64,000 bases of DNA from Arthrobacter livingstonensis. Lineage in GTDB: Bacteria > Actinomycetota > Actinomycetes > Actinomycetales > Micrococcaceae. Under the pieces are notes generated by a model. That model was given only the letters and a program-made list of their open reading frames with translations, was not told the origin of the DNA and made no database searches. The stretch covers positions 1 to 64,000 of the forward strand of contig NZ_QJVD01000021.1 in the NCBI RefSeq assembly GCF_003219815.1. Direction: 5' to 3'. Below, one piece after another: positions 17,999 to 27,101 of the stretch. How positions within the stretch are numbered: position 1 is the first letter of the stretch; the number at the start of each line of letters is the position of its first letter. The position numbers and the translations under genes were made by a program.

Positions 17999-19057
17999 CT
18001 ACGCCATGCCCAAACCTTCAATATGAGGTCCGCGGTTCATGGGCGGTTGGTAGGCCGCATTGCGGTCCGTTGCCCAGGGCGCGAGGATCCCCTCGCCAAT
18101 CATTTGATCGCTGAGCCGAGCAAGCCGGTAATACGGGTCGGCTTCGAGCGCGCGTTGGAAACACTCATGAGCACGGGAGCTCCTGCCTTCCCACCATTGG
18201 ATGACGCCCAAGCTGGTGAGTACCGGTGCTGCGTGGGCGCCATCGGCGAGGGTATAGACGTACAACAGAACATCAGTTGCCCGGTCCACCCGGCCCCATC
18301 GTGGTGCCTGCTTCGTTTGACCGAGGAGAAGGTCTCTCAAGTCCCCACTAATGCCAGGGATGTCTGCCAAGAGCCGGTCGCGCACTGAAGTGAATTTGAA
18401 GTCAGCCAATAGCTCGGCGGCCTCGTCATCGGTCGGCATGTCGGAGCCGTTGAGCAGTTCGCACCACAGGGCCCGTGCCTCGGCGATGGCGGCGGGAGGA
18501 CTCATGGCCTCGATCCTGCCGCAGTGCTTGAAGACTTCCTCGCCGACGTCGCGCCGGGCGAGGACAGGGACATTGAATCCGGGGTTCGAAGCAATGCTGG
18601 ATCCACGGAACACGAGCTCGGCGTTGAGCTGACTCGCAGTGATGCGGTCCAGTGGATAGCTCCGGGGTGAATCATCAGTCATGCGCAGGTAATTGGTGAA
18701 GGTCGACTCGCCGATATACCAGCCGTCCCGGAGGGATATCTCACGTTCGGACAGCCTTCCAGTGAGGGATTCCAGGGTGGCCTCATACGGCCGGGGATCC
18801 CCATGCTGCCAGGGGGCATGTGTAAATATGCCAAAGACGACGCCGGTCGCTTCCCTGTCGACGGCGATGCACTTGACTACATCGTCAACGTATCGAGCGG
18901 CGTCATGGCCGGGTTTGGGCAGGTTGACTCGAAGGGTCGCGCCAATGCGGCGGTCATCCACGATGATGCAGACCAAACTCTCCTGGGGCCAATAGCCGAG
19001 ACTGTGCCCCATCAGGGCGATGAAGTCGCCCGGAGTCTTGATGCTGAGCCGTTCCAC
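17999..19057 (-). CDS. DUF4192 family protein (copy 1)
   Basis: A 352-residue soluble protein of the actinobacterial DUF4192 family. It contains the signature MGHSLGYWPQESLVC near residue 15 and a C-terminal TPR-like stretch (AHECFQRALEADPYYRLARL). I chose GTG 19057 because GGAGG is adjacent and because it aligns with the start of the paralogue at 45843-46868. Function is unknown. A copy of the recurring ACCATGAACAGG motif lies 40-60 bp upstream. Confidence 0.85.
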   Translation of the reverse strand: MERLSIKTPGDFIALMGHSLGYWPQESLVCIIVDDRRIGATLRVNLPKPGHDAARYVDDVVKCIAVDREATGVVFGIFTHAPWQHGDPRPYEATLESLTGRLSEREISLRDGWYIGESTFTNYLRMTDDSPRSYPLDRITASQLNAELVFRGSSIASNPGFNVPVLARRDVGEEVFKHCGRIEAMSPPAAIAEARALWCELLNGSDMPTDDEAAELLADFKFTSVRDRLLADIPGISGDLRDLLLGQTKQAPRWGRVDRATDVLLYVYTLADGAHAAPVLTSLGVIQWWEGRSSRAHECFQRALEADPYYRLARLSDQMIGEGILAPWATDRNAAYQPPMNRGPHIEGLGMA

Positions 19058-19273
19058 ATTTCCTCCGACCATGCGCGTACCGCGAGCCGAAGCTCTTGTT
19101 GCCTGTTCATGGTGTGAAATGCGCAAAACGACGTGAGTGGAAGTGATTTGAGGCGATGCCATCCAGGGCCGCGAGCCACTTTTGGTTTTCACGGCCGGCA
19201 GGAAGCTTGCGGTGAAACCGCCAGCCTGTGCCGCATGCAGCGCCTGATGGAGCAGCGGCGCAATTCAGCTGCT

Positions 19274-20275
19274 TCACGAACTACCGATGCACTGGTTCTT
19301 CCTGAGCAGCGATTCGGCCCGCTCGAGCAATGGAATGTCACCTGGGAGTAGAACGGCGATGTCGCCCGACAGCATTTCGCCGTCCCTGATTTCGATGAAT
19401 CGCCGGTGCAGGTGCATCTTTGCGTGCCGCCGCAGAGGGGTAAGCAACTCAAATGACGACTGATTGATGATGATGTCCTCGCGGCGGGCTGCTGTTGCAC
19501 GGAGCCAGGCTGGCCTGAGTTTGACGAGAAGCGCCCTCGCTTCCAGGCTTTGCTGCAGGTGACCAACGGGCCGCTGCATGGCGGGAAGGATTAAGCCTAT
19601 CCCTATGCACATCACTGCCAGCACCTCAAGGGGCCAGTACGTGGAATCCAAAAAGGCGGTGAACGTCGTCGTCGGGTGCAAGCTGTGGCTGATGGCACCA
19701 TAGAGGACGCGGTCGGTGATGGCCAGACACGAAGCAGCGCAGCCGATTGCGATCACGAGGAATCCGGCGCGGAACGCTCGGGAATGCATGTGCCTCCAAG
19801 CGCGCATGCAAGTCACCATGAGGTCCAGCCCGGCCCAGACCAGAAAGCTCGAACCGGACAGGAGGAATAACTTCATTCCGGGCTCGTCGGCGTAGGCGAC
19901 TTGAAGGTTGGCGCTTGTGGTGACCGGGCGACTGAACAGAAAGCCAAGAACGGCGAAGATTCCAGTCAGGGCCAGAACCCAGCGCCCCAAGGCAAGACGT
20001 CGCCGGCAACGCGCCTGATCGGTGGAGACAGCGACGACTACGGCGCTGCGGAACTGCCAAAAGCCCAGCATCAACGTGATCAGCGTGGCAAGCTTCGCCA
20101 GATTATGGCCTCCGAGTACGGCGTCGACCACGAGGTACACGTTCGGTGAGTACAGGGTGCAGGCAACCGCGGCACAAAATGCGGCCCAGAAGACGTGTCG
20201 GCCGTGAGCATTCCTCGCGTGCGGCAGCCGGATGAGTGCGAGGGTCCAGAGAAGCGCCGCCGGAATGTACTGCAT
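19274..20275 (-). CDS. DUF6545/MAB_1171c-like membrane protein
   Basis: This 333-residue protein has about seven transmembrane helices in the first 220 residues and a cytoplasmic C-terminal domain (LRPAWLRATAARREDIIIN...LRRHAKMHLHRRFIEIRDGEM) typical of the MAB_1171c family. Such proteins are often encoded next to ImmA/IrrE-type peptidases and XRE regulators in Actinobacteria, as here. The start overlaps the peptidase stop by one base. It may sense or transport a signal for the peptidase; this is inference. Confidence 0.8.
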   Translation of the reverse strand: MQYIPAALLWTLALIRLPHARNAHGRHVFWAAFCAAVACTLYSPNVYLVVDAVLGGHNLAKLATLITLMLGFWQFRSAVVVAVSTDQARCRRRLALGRWVLALTGIFAVLGFLFSRPVTTSANLQVAYADEPGMKLFLLSGSSFLVWAGLDLMVTCMRAWRHMHSRAFRAGFLVIAIGCAASCLAITDRVLYGAISHSLHPTTTFTAFLDSTYWPLEVLAVMCIGIGLILPAMQRPVGHLQQSLEARALLVKLRPAWLRATAARREDIIINQSSFELLTPLRRHAKMHLHRRFIEIRDGEMLSGDIAVLLPGDIPLLERAESLLRKNQCIGSS

Positions 20276-20760
20276 TATCCGAAAACTTCGGCAAAGGCCA
20301 AGTGTTCGGAGGCAAGTCGCTGCGTGCCCTGCATGATGCGGGTCGCCAGACGGTCGGCTAGCAACTCTGCAGCAAGCTCCCCGGGATCGGTGAAACTCCG
20401 CCGGTGAAGAACATGATGGATGGCTGACCGGTCAACGTTGGGGATCAAAGCCAAGCTGGTTTCAACGTGGAGGGTCTTGATGTTGTCGTCCAGGATCAGG
20501 TGGCCGAATTCGTGGAGGACAACCTGCTGGCGGTGCAAGGGTGAGCGGGTGGGTGCGTGCGCGATCAGGTCCCTGTCCTCGAACGCGAACCACATTCCGC
20601 ATACATCCGTTCCTGGCAGTCCAGGCATTTCATCGATGTCAATTGGCCGGTGTCGCTCACCGGCTAAATAGTGCCGAAGCGTTTCCAGGGTGAGCTCCCC
20701 GGGGAGCTTGAGACGCTGATCAGCCGCAAGCGCTGCCTGGTGGGCTTTCCGGACGTCCAT
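20275..20760 (-). CDS. ImmA/IrrE-type zinc metallopeptidase
   Basis: A 161-residue protein with the gluzincin motif HEFGH (H83-H87) in LHEFGHLIL and a downstream ELAAELLADRLA helix that supplies the third ligand. In ICEBs1 and phages, ImmA cleaves an XRE repressor to induce excision. An XRE-like protein is encoded nearby at 22658-23164, and the gene lies inside the element, so the same logic is plausible. It is coupled by one-base overlaps to both neighbours. Confidence 0.88.
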   Translation of the reverse strand: MDVRKAHQAALAADQRLKLPGELTLETLRHYLAGERHRPIDIDEMPGLPGTDVCGMWFAFEDRDLIAHAPTRSPLHRQQVVLHEFGHLILDDNIKTLHVETSLALIPNVDRSAIHHVLHRRSFTDPGELAAELLADRLATRIMQGTQRLASEHLAFAEVFG

Positions 20761-21635
20761 TAGTGACCGTGATCCACAGGACCCATGACACGAGTGGGTC
20801 CAAGGTCAGCCAGCACGTATCCGTTGGGGTAAGCCCCGGACCCAGAGCGGCCGGGGGTAAAACGAGGTTCTGCTGGGAGCGGCTTCCGCCGCGCGACCAC
20901 GTTTCGCAAACTTAGCGCCGTGTTGAGCATTGCGCGGGACCAACGACGCCGGCGGGGGAGGCCGAGCGCATCGGTGAGCCTATCGTCGTCGAACATTGCA
21001 CTGAGCAATGTCCGGGTGAATGGACGCACTGGTCGTGGCAAGGTGTCTTTGAGTATCTGCACCGTTGAGCCCATCAGACTTATGCCAGCTGAACTGGTCA
21101 TGACGTTCGCGGCCTCATACGCGTCCAGGATCGCGGCAGCCTCGGTGAATGTTTGGGGCAGCTGGACGAGGTGCATCCGCTGGCCGAGTTCCGCGAAGAA
21201 GCGAGTCGCCGCGTCCACTTCGCTAACCGTGGGCTGACGCCACGCATGCTGCTGCGTCCAACGGATTGGCACGACAAGAAGCGTGAGCAGGACGTAGCGA
21301 AAGTCCTCCGGTGTGCCGGGGACGTATCTGTGCACCCGGTTGAGGAGTGCGATCATTTCCTGCCCGCGGAGGCTGTCGAGGCCGTTGGCGATCAGCTCGT
21401 AGATCACGATGGCGGTGTCGTAGGAACGCTTCGTGGGACGTTCTAGGATTTCGCCATTTTCCACCAGCGTTTGTGCCAGGCGGGGTACGGCGAAGTTCCG
21501 ATAATAGGAGAGGAAGTTGCCGAGCTCCATGTCCTTGGCTAGGTCGAACATGACCATTTGCCGGAAGGTGCGCTCCCAGTCTCCGGGTGATGCTGATTGC
21601 TGAGCCTGCAGGCTCGCAGTGAGACTGGAATGCAC
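20760..21635 (-). CDS. MpaB/DUF2236-like oxygenase family protein
   Basis: A 291-residue protein similar to the DUF2236 (latex-clearing/MpaB oxygenase) fold: an all-helical protein with ELGNFLSYYRNFAVPRLAQ, TAIVIYELIANGLDS and VLLTLLVVPIRWTQQHAWR. I chose GTG 21635, which has GGAGG six bases upstream. It heads the operon with the peptidase and the DUF6545 protein. Substrate and heme ligation are not evident, and an enzyme role in a conjugative element would be unusual. Confidence 0.75.
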   Translation of the reverse strand: MHSSLTASLQAQQSASPGDWERTFRQMVMFDLAKDMELGNFLSYYRNFAVPRLAQTLVENGEILERPTKRSYDTAIVIYELIANGLDSLRGQEMIALLNRVHRYVPGTPEDFRYVLLTLLVVPIRWTQQHAWRQPTVSEVDAATRFFAELGQRMHLVQLPQTFTEAAAILDAYEAANVMTSSAGISLMGSTVQILKDTLPRPVRPFTRTLLSAMFDDDRLTDALGLPRRRRWSRAMLNTALSLRNVVARRKPLPAEPRFTPGRSGSGAYPNGYVLADLGPTRVMGPVDHGH

Positions 21636-21835
21636 CGGGCACCTCCAAAAGTGAGACCGACGGCCGGTCGACCTTCGCCGACCGGACCTTGTACTTGGGA
21701 GCTGCTTCCCATGGTAAGACTGTTTCTGCAGCTTCGAGCCCACATTGCAGAGACTAATTCCTGAAGAGATTCCTGAGGGCGCGAACATCGGTGCCACCCC
21801 GGAGACGCGTATCTAGCGATGTTCGGCCTAGTGGC

Positions 21836-22105
21836 CTATTCGGGACCAGCACCGAAGTCCACCAGGAGTTTTAGAAGTCCTTGGTCTACCTGACCTCGGT
21901 TGGCCGCGTATCGCCATGGACTCGCATTTGCGCGCGAACTTGTGCGGATCACGAATCCAAGACGCAGGAGTCCCCATAGTTGGTGTCTAACCCGGCCTGG
22001 CTTCAGCTTCAGGGCCTTGCAGATTGCACCGACATCCTGTGGCCCATTGGCTGCCAGCAGGTGTAGCAGCCTGGCGCTTGAGGATGTGCACAATATTCTT
22101 GACAT
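21836..22105 (-). CDS. Small winged-helix DNA-binding protein
   Basis: An 89-residue protein (98 residues if it starts at ATG 22132). ARLLHLLAANGPQDVGAICKALKLKPGRVRHQLWGLLRLGFV is a MarR/ArsR-type winged helix, followed by a short basic wing and a C-terminal helix. No ligand-binding cysteines are seen. It lies in the regulatory part of the element, divergent from the 105-residue gene at 22282. Confidence 0.6.
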   Translation of the reverse strand: MSRILCTSSSARLLHLLAANGPQDVGAICKALKLKPGRVRHQLWGLLRLGFVIRTSSRANASPWRYAANRGQVDQGLLKLLVDFGAGPE

Positions 22106-22281
22106 GACGGGAGCCGCCCTTCGCTGCGCCATCAGTACGTTTTCGAGGTGGACATGTCCAACTGGTCCAATGTACGCCTATATCGCTCACGTCGGAAGAG
22201 CTGCTGCGAACTATGTACAGGTACAGGACCAGTCGCGTACTTTACAGTGGCTGATTCCCTCCCCGTGGAAGGAAATTTGCC

Positions 22282-22599
22282 ATGCATGAGCATCCGCAGG
22301 TCAGGGCATTTCGTCAGGCCGCTGAAGTCATGAGGAGTGAACGGTATTGGCAACGAGGCGAAGACGATGACGTTGAATTTCTCCGCGCTCTTGCCGACGT
22401 CGTGGCGGAGATTTCCTACCACCTTGATGCCGTCCAGGCGCTGGACGTGGACGGACTGGCCGCCTATGTCTGTGCGGCACGACTCAAACCATGGGCAGGT
22501 AAGGTCAATGCCGAGCTGCTGCTGATGACCGCCGTGGGTTCTGCGATCGAACGGCGTATTGCGATGACGCGGACCTCGCGCAATACTGGGGTGCAGTAA
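22282..22599 (+). CDS. Hypothetical 105-residue protein
   Basis: A small, mostly helical protein (EVMRSERYWQRGEDDDVEFLRALADVV... DGLAAYVCAARLKPW). GAAGGAAA precedes the ATG. The family is not recognised. It is co-directional with the XRE regulator 58 bp downstream and could be co-transcribed. Confidence 0.6.
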   Translation: MHEHPQVRAFRQAAEVMRSERYWQRGEDDDVEFLRALADVVAEISYHLDAVQALDVDGLAAYVCAARLKPWAGKVNAELLLMTAVGSAIERRIAMTRTSRNTGVQ

Positions 22600-22657
22600 G
22601 GGCGCGCAGAACCACACTGGTGCGCCGCCAGGAGATGTCCATCGGTGGGAGTCGGAA

Positions 22658-23164
22658 TTGCCAGACAACGAGAACGAGGCGGAGTCGGCCCCATCCGCCC
22701 AGCACCTTCTCGCACGTCGACTGAATCTCCTGCTCGATGTCGCTGCTGAAGAGCGGGGTGAGCCGCTGACTTTTTTGGAGCTTAAGGAAGAACTGGCCGC
22801 CCGTGGCGTCGGACTGTCGCGGGCACGGTGGTCATACATGAAGGACGGCACTGGACACCTGGTGTCGGACCCGGAACTTCTGGCCGCGATCAGCGAGGTC
22901 TTCGGTGTCGACCCGGACTACCTGCTTGGCAGTCAGGGGCCGGAATTGCCCGAGCTCATCGACTCCCGGCTGGAGTTCCTCAAGGCACTGAGGGCTGCCA
23001 AGGTGAAGTCGTTCGCCGCCCGTGCATTGGGTGAGGTCTCGCCTGAAACGCTCAGGGTGATCACTGAATATCTGAACAAAGACATCGTCGGTCACTCGTT
23101 CGGGAAGCAGCTTCCAGCTACAGATCAAGAAGATAGCGGCGGTGGGCCGCCATCAATTCCCTGA
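22658..23164 (+). CDS. XRE/EspR-like transcriptional regulator
   Basis: The TTG start at 22658 has GGGAG seven bases upstream. The 168-residue protein has an N-terminal XRE-like helix-turn-helix (LTFLELKEELAARGVGLSRARWSYMKDGTG, then AAISEVFGVDPDYLLG) resembling EspR-type regulators, and a C-terminal helical region. Together with the ImmA-type peptidase at 20.3 kb it makes a plausible repressor/anti-repressor pair. Its 3' end overlaps the convergent winged-helix gene by 47 bp. Confidence 0.8.
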   Translation: MPDNENEAESAPSAQHLLARRLNLLLDVAAEERGEPLTFLELKEELAARGVGLSRARWSYMKDGTGHLVSDPELLAAISEVFGVDPDYLLGSQGPELPELIDSRLEFLKALRAAKVKSFAARALGEVSPETLRVITEYLNKDIVGHSFGKQLPATDQEDSGGGPPSIP

Positions 23165-23441
23165 TGCGGGCTTTGTTCGTTGAGTAGCGTGGCGCCCTAC
23201 CGTGCCGGTGGCCGGGTTCCACATCGGCCTTGATCACGCCGGCTTCTTCCAAGACGAGGAGGTGCTTGGCCACGCTGGGCGCTTCTGAGCTGACCGCCGC
23301 CACGATGTCACCTCGGGTTGCCGGTCCGTGGTGGGCCAAATAGCGCAGGATTTCATTGCGGGCCCTGTTGCCAAAAGTGGTAACAGCTGCCTCGATCTCC
23401 GGGGACCACTCGGCATCTTCGGGCTGGGTGATGTGTGGCAT
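23118..23441 (-). CDS. ArsR-like winged-helix regulator (element copy 2)
   Basis: A 107-residue protein closely related to that at 16119-16442: same length, same FGNRARNEILRYL...RGDIVAAV...SVAKHLLVLEEAGVI...HGRAPRYS layout, and the same MPxIxxPE start. This supports ATG 23441. It overlaps the convergent XRE gene end. The two copies probably regulate different parts of the element. Confidence 0.85.
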   Translation of the reverse strand: MPHITQPEDAEWSPEIEAAVTTFGNRARNEILRYLAHHGPATRGDIVAAVSSEAPSVAKHLLVLEEAGVIKADVEPGHRHGRAPRYSTNKARIRELMAAHRRYLLDL

Positions 23442-23690
23442 GGCACCATTCTGCCCCATAGTTGTCCACAATGGGACGAAACTATCTTGACAATAACTTA
23501 GTTCGCTCCAACAATTGAGGGAGAACTACAAGCCGAGGCAGGCAGCCAGAGTGCATGGAGGCTCGCTTCAGAGCTGGGGGAGTCCGGCTCGCTTCCGTTG
23601 AGGGACATATTCGTATGGACGGAAGCTCCAACAACGGCGCCAGTAACGACGCCGCTCGTCGATAATCACCACAGCAAGAAGCCGGTGAAG

Positions 23691-24617
23691 ATGATGGGCC
23701 TCAAGTCCAAAGATTCAGATCAAACTAACTGCCGAAGCAGTATCGATGCATCGCTGGAATTTCTTCCGGTGCCGGACATTCCGATTGACCAGTTGATGAT
23801 GGCCGTTGAAAACACTCGCCCCTACGTACGGGCCAGGCTGCTTCGGCTAGGCCGTCTCGACGACGTCGAGGATGTCATGCAGGACGTCCGCATTGCGGCC
23901 TGGGAGGGGCTGGTCAAGCAGCAATACCGTCATTTGCCCGGGACCGCCTTTGGCGGATGGGTCCAGGGCATCGCAGTTCACCTGTGTGCGGACCACGTCC
24001 GCCGCACACTGGCCCATCCGTGGCTGCCGCTGATGGCCGATCCGGACGGATCCATGGTCTCTCCCGTTGACTTTGCAACGACCGAAAGCATGGAGCGGGT
24101 TGCTGAGCACGAGTGGGCCGAAGAGATCATCACGGCAGTCCGCCAGCACGTCTCGGCCAAGAAGTGGGGCTGGGCTGTCGAGTGTCTGACGGCGCCCCGA
24201 CAACGGCACGAAGCCCACCACCCGGATTGGGAGGAGCGCAAGCGCTGGGAGGCAGTGACCATTGTTCGCCAAATGGCCTTCACCGTGAAGGCCGCCCTTG
24301 AAGTGGAGCCTGCGACGCTTTGTGATCAACCGACCACCATAGCCACGGCGGTGTGTTGCCTGCCCACTCCTTTGCTGCAGGTGGTCGCCGAACGACTGGT
24401 GCTCACGGGACTTCGTGGTGCCGAGCGAACGGCCGGACTCATGGAACTCTCGGCAGAAACTGGCGCCCGTTGGAGGTACCTGGAAGGCAAGATCGGCCAT
24501 GCGCGCCGGTTGTATATCGCAGCACTCGACATTCTCGAGCATGCGGCGGCAGGCCACTTTGAGGACTCGGCCGCTTCCGAGGAGTTCTGGGCCGGAAGCA
24601 CGGCACTCACGTCGTAG
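23691..24617 (+). CDS. RNA polymerase sigma-like protein
   Basis: A protein of about 308 residues whose N-terminal part resembles sigma-70 region 2 of ECF factors (RARLLRLGRLDDVEDVMQDVRIAAWEGLV, then GWVQGIAVHLCADHVRR). No clear region 4 is seen; the C-terminal half is helical and unfamiliar. The start is uncertain (ATG 23691 or 23694; longer in-frame forms are possible to 23598). It lies directly upstream of the transfer operon and may control it. The sigma assignment is tentative. Confidence 0.55.
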   Translation: MMGLKSKDSDQTNCRSSIDASLEFLPVPDIPIDQLMMAVENTRPYVRARLLRLGRLDDVEDVMQDVRIAAWEGLVKQQYRHLPGTAFGGWVQGIAVHLCADHVRRTLAHPWLPLMADPDGSMVSPVDFATTESMERVAEHEWAEEIITAVRQHVSAKKWGWAVECLTAPRQRHEAHHPDWEERKRWEAVTIVRQMAFTVKAALEVEPATLCDQPTTIATAVCCLPTPLLQVVAERLVLTGLRGAERTAGLMELSAETGARWRYLEGKIGHARRLYIAALDILEHAAAGHFEDSAASEEFWAGSTALTS

Positions 24618-24628
24618 AGACCCTCGAG

Positions 24629-24645
24629 AACCATGAACAGGGTGA
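24629..24645 (+). promoter_or_regulatory. Recurrent element motif, copy before the VirB8-like gene
   Basis: AACCATGAACAGGGTGA. Near-identical sequences occur at 28077 (CAACCATGAACAGGTGA), 35156 (CAACCATGAACATG) and, on the minus strand, at 19099-19116, with weaker copies at 45307 and 47235. Most copies stand in front of a gene or operon of the conjugative element. Confidence 0.45.
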
Positions 24646-24657
24646 AAGGGGCCTCCC

Positions 24658-25371
24658 ATGTACATGATTGGCAATCTACTTCGCCGTGTGGCGGGACGCC
24701 GGCATCTCTGGCTGGCGTTGCTGGTGGGGATTGCCCTGTTCGCAATGGTTGCGGTGGTCCTGGCATCTCGATCGCCAACGAGGGCTCAGCCGGGGGAGTC
24801 GCCTACGGTGACCACAACCACGGCGACGCCACAGTCCACCCGAGTGGCCGCCGTCGTGCCTCCACCGCCACAAGCTGCACCTGTTCTGGGGGCGGGGGAA
24901 CCAAGGACCACGAACTACCGCACGCTGGCGGAGGCGGCGGCGCGGGCCATCTACACGTGGGACGCGCGGTCCTCAACATACTCGGAGGTCTATGAGCGCC
25001 TGCGTTCGTGGTGGGACGTGCTGCCGGACGGATCAAATCCGCTCACTGTCATGGCCCAGGAATTCCAGGCCACGGGTGTCACGGCAGCGTCCTTTGCGTC
25101 CCTGTCCGGCATGCATGCGTTCCGAACGGCGTCGGTTTCCACGGCGGTCTGCGACGGGCAGCTGGCCCAGGTTCAGCAGAACCCTGCGCCGTGGGAAGGT
25201 CTGCACGTGTGCACCTTCACGCTGAAGGTGGCAGAGCACCAGACGGGCGGGAGCAATGCGTACACGGTGCCGGTCAGCGTCATGGTCAACTGTCCTCCGG
25301 CGGCCACGGCGCCGGCAGACCACTGCGCCATGGTTGGCTTCTATGCCTCGGCCAGCAGGATCGTGTACTGA
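24658..25371 (+). CDS. VirB8/TcpC-like membrane-anchored transfer protein
   Basis: A 237-residue protein with one N-terminal transmembrane helix (about 17-37), a Thr/Pro linker and an extracytoplasmic domain (about 90-237) with an NTF2-like pattern and four cysteines that could form disulfides. Position as first gene of the transfer operon and the bitopic layout fit VirB8/TcpC. Similarity is by architecture rather than a clear motif. Its stop overlaps the next ATG by one base. Confidence 0.6.
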   Translation: MYMIGNLLRRVAGRRHLWLALLVGIALFAMVAVVLASRSPTRAQPGESPTVTTTTATPQSTRVAAVVPPPPQAAPVLGAGEPRTTNYRTLAEAAARAIYTWDARSSTYSEVYERLRSWWDVLPDGSNPLTVMAQEFQATGVTAASFASLSGMHAFRTASVSTAVCDGQLAQVQQNPAPWEGLHVCTFTLKVAEHQTGGSNAYTVPVSVMVNCPPAATAPADHCAMVGFYASASRIVY

Positions 25372-26498
25372 TGGCCGTCCCGGCTGTGTTGCTGGCCGTG
25401 GCCAAGCGCCGGGCGCTTCTTCGTCTCATAACCGGGGTAGTTGGGGTCTTGGTTCCGGTGCTGATCATGGTCATGTGTGGCGGATTGGCCTTGGTGGCGA
25501 CGACCGCCGCCCAGGGAAGTACGACGGCGTGCCTCACCACTGCGCCGACCGGTGCGGACACGGCGGCCCCGGTCGGACCGGGGTTGTCGGTCCCCTCGGC
25601 ATCGGGAGCTCCGATTGTTCTCAGCGTCGCGCAGGTTGCGGTGGCACGCGCGTACATTTCGGTAGGCAAGACCTTGGGTCTTCCGGATGCGGCCCTGGAA
25701 ATTGCCATCATGATGTCCTTGCAAGAATCGGGTCTTCGGGTGCTGGCGAACCCCTCCGTTGCGGGTTCCATGGCGTACGCGCACGACGGCGCTGGCGTTG
25801 ACCACGATTCGCTTGGATCCGCCCAACAGCGGTCGTCGGCTGGCTGGGGGAGTGTGGCTGAGTTGATGAACCCCGTCTACGACGCGGAGGCGTTCTTTGG
25901 TGGTTCCATGGGGCCGAATCATGGGTCGCCGGCTGGATTGCTAGACATTCATGGCTGGGACTCAATGAACAAGGGTGCTGCCGCTCAGGCGGTCCAGGCA
26001 TCGGCATTTCCAGAGCTCTACGCACAGTGGGAACCGGAAGCGCACGCCGTGGTCGAAGCGCTCAAGTCTGGTGCCGGGTTGCAGAAATGCACACCCGGTG
26101 CTGGCGGCGGATCGGCGCCAGCACTGCCGGTCAACTTGAGCCTGTTGCGTCGCCATGTCATCCACTACGCCGAACAAGGCGTCGGCGGAACTTATGTCTG
26201 GGGCGGTACCGCATTCAAGGCATGGGACTGCTCGGGTTATGTTCAGTGGGTGTACGCGCGCGTTGGAATCCAGCTGCCGCGGACCGAACAATGGGCCGCC
26301 GGCAAGCCCACCTCGATGCCGCTTCCAGGCGACCTTGTTGTGCAAAATCCCGACGGACCCAATCACTGGGGTCACGTGGGGATCTACGTGGGCAGTGGGA
26401 TGATGTTCAGCGCGCTCAACCCGACGGTAGGAACGTTGCTGCACCCGGTGGCATGGAACGTCAGGACCCAGTACTTCCGGATTTTACCTGCTGGCTAA
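25371..26498 (+). CDS. Peptidoglycan hydrolase with NlpC/P60 domain (VirB1/Tcp-like)
   Basis: A 375-residue protein: one transmembrane helix (about 18-47), a lysozyme-like segment (105-175, with LQESGL and a SLGSAQQRSSAGWG region), and a C-terminal NlpC/P60 peptidase with C287 (AWDCSGYV) and H335 (NHWGHVGIYVG). It should cut cell-wall peptidoglycan so the mating channel can pass. Start ATG 25371 overlaps the VirB8-like stop. A strong stem-loop follows at 26535. Confidence 0.9.
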   Translation: MAVPAVLLAVAKRRALLRLITGVVGVLVPVLIMVMCGGLALVATTAAQGSTTACLTTAPTGADTAAPVGPGLSVPSASGAPIVLSVAQVAVARAYISVGKTLGLPDAALEIAIMMSLQESGLRVLANPSVAGSMAYAHDGAGVDHDSLGSAQQRSSAGWGSVAELMNPVYDAEAFFGGSMGPNHGSPAGLLDIHGWDSMNKGAAAQAVQASAFPELYAQWEPEAHAVVEALKSGAGLQKCTPGAGGGSAPALPVNLSLLRRHVIHYAEQGVGGTYVWGGTAFKAWDCSGYVQWVYARVGIQLPRTEQWAAGKPTSMPLPGDLVVQNPDGPNHWGHVGIYVGSGMMFSALNPTVGTLLHPVAWNVRTQYFRILPAG

Positions 26499-26534
26499 CT
26501 ACAAGGCCGCAGTTATCAGCAGAAGATGTGGGCT

Positions 26535-26573
26535 AAGCCGGGCTACGACTAATTTCGTGCTGTAGCCCGGCTT
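26535..26573 (+). terminator. Stem-loop terminator after the NlpC/P60 gene
   Basis: A perfect 12-bp inverted repeat (AAGCCGGGCTAC / GTAGCCCGGCTT) with a 15-base loop lies 36 bp after the stop. Only a short T run follows, so it may be a weak Rho-independent or a bidirectional terminator. Confidence 0.7.
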
Positions 26574-26696
26574 TGGAATAAATAGCACTGCTGAATACTG
26601 GGTCCGGGAATGCACATGCAAACGAACCTTTGAATTCACATCTCAAAAAAATGTATCGATCCGAATTAGCTTTCCCGATGAAGGTGATTAAGCAAC

Positions 26697-27101
26697 CTAT
26701 TTGCACCGCGTTAGCAGTTCTGTTCCTGCTGCTTTGAAATCGTTCATGTCTTCTGAAAATAAGGTTTCAATCAGAAGTTTCATCTCAGGACCGGCATGCT
26801 CCCCAGCGGCCGTGACTTCGTCCCGGTCATCGCGGAGTTTTTGTATTGCGGTGGTGTCGGTTGGGTCTACTGAAGCTATCCCCGTAACATAGCGAATCAA
26901 AGGTCCGTCTTCATTCACTCCAACTAATAAGCTACATGTTGCCATTTCGGAGATGACGATTGGACTCTTCGATGTCGCAGTAGCCTCGGAGGTCGAGCTC
27001 GAGGCTACTGAAGTAGTTACCTCGCTTGCCTTGGTCGCCGAGCCGCAACCAGACAGTGTCATCGCGCACAAAATAGCCAATAGTGTGAATGTCCTTTTCA
27101 T
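26697..27101 (-). CDS. Lipoprotein of unknown function
   Basis: A 134-residue protein with a lipoprotein signal (lipobox LSGC, Cys19), a Ser/Thr-rich linker and a small domain with two cysteines. AGAGGAA precedes the ATG. It is encoded opposite to the transfer operons, in lower-GC DNA. A surface or entry-exclusion role is possible by position only. Confidence 0.65.
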   Translation of the reverse strand: MKRTFTLLAILCAMTLSGCGSATKASEVTTSVASSSTSEATATSKSPIVISEMATCSLLVGVNEDGPLIRYVTGIASVDPTDTTAIQKLRDDRDEVTAAGEHAGPEMKLLIETLFSEDMNDFKAAGTELLTRCK

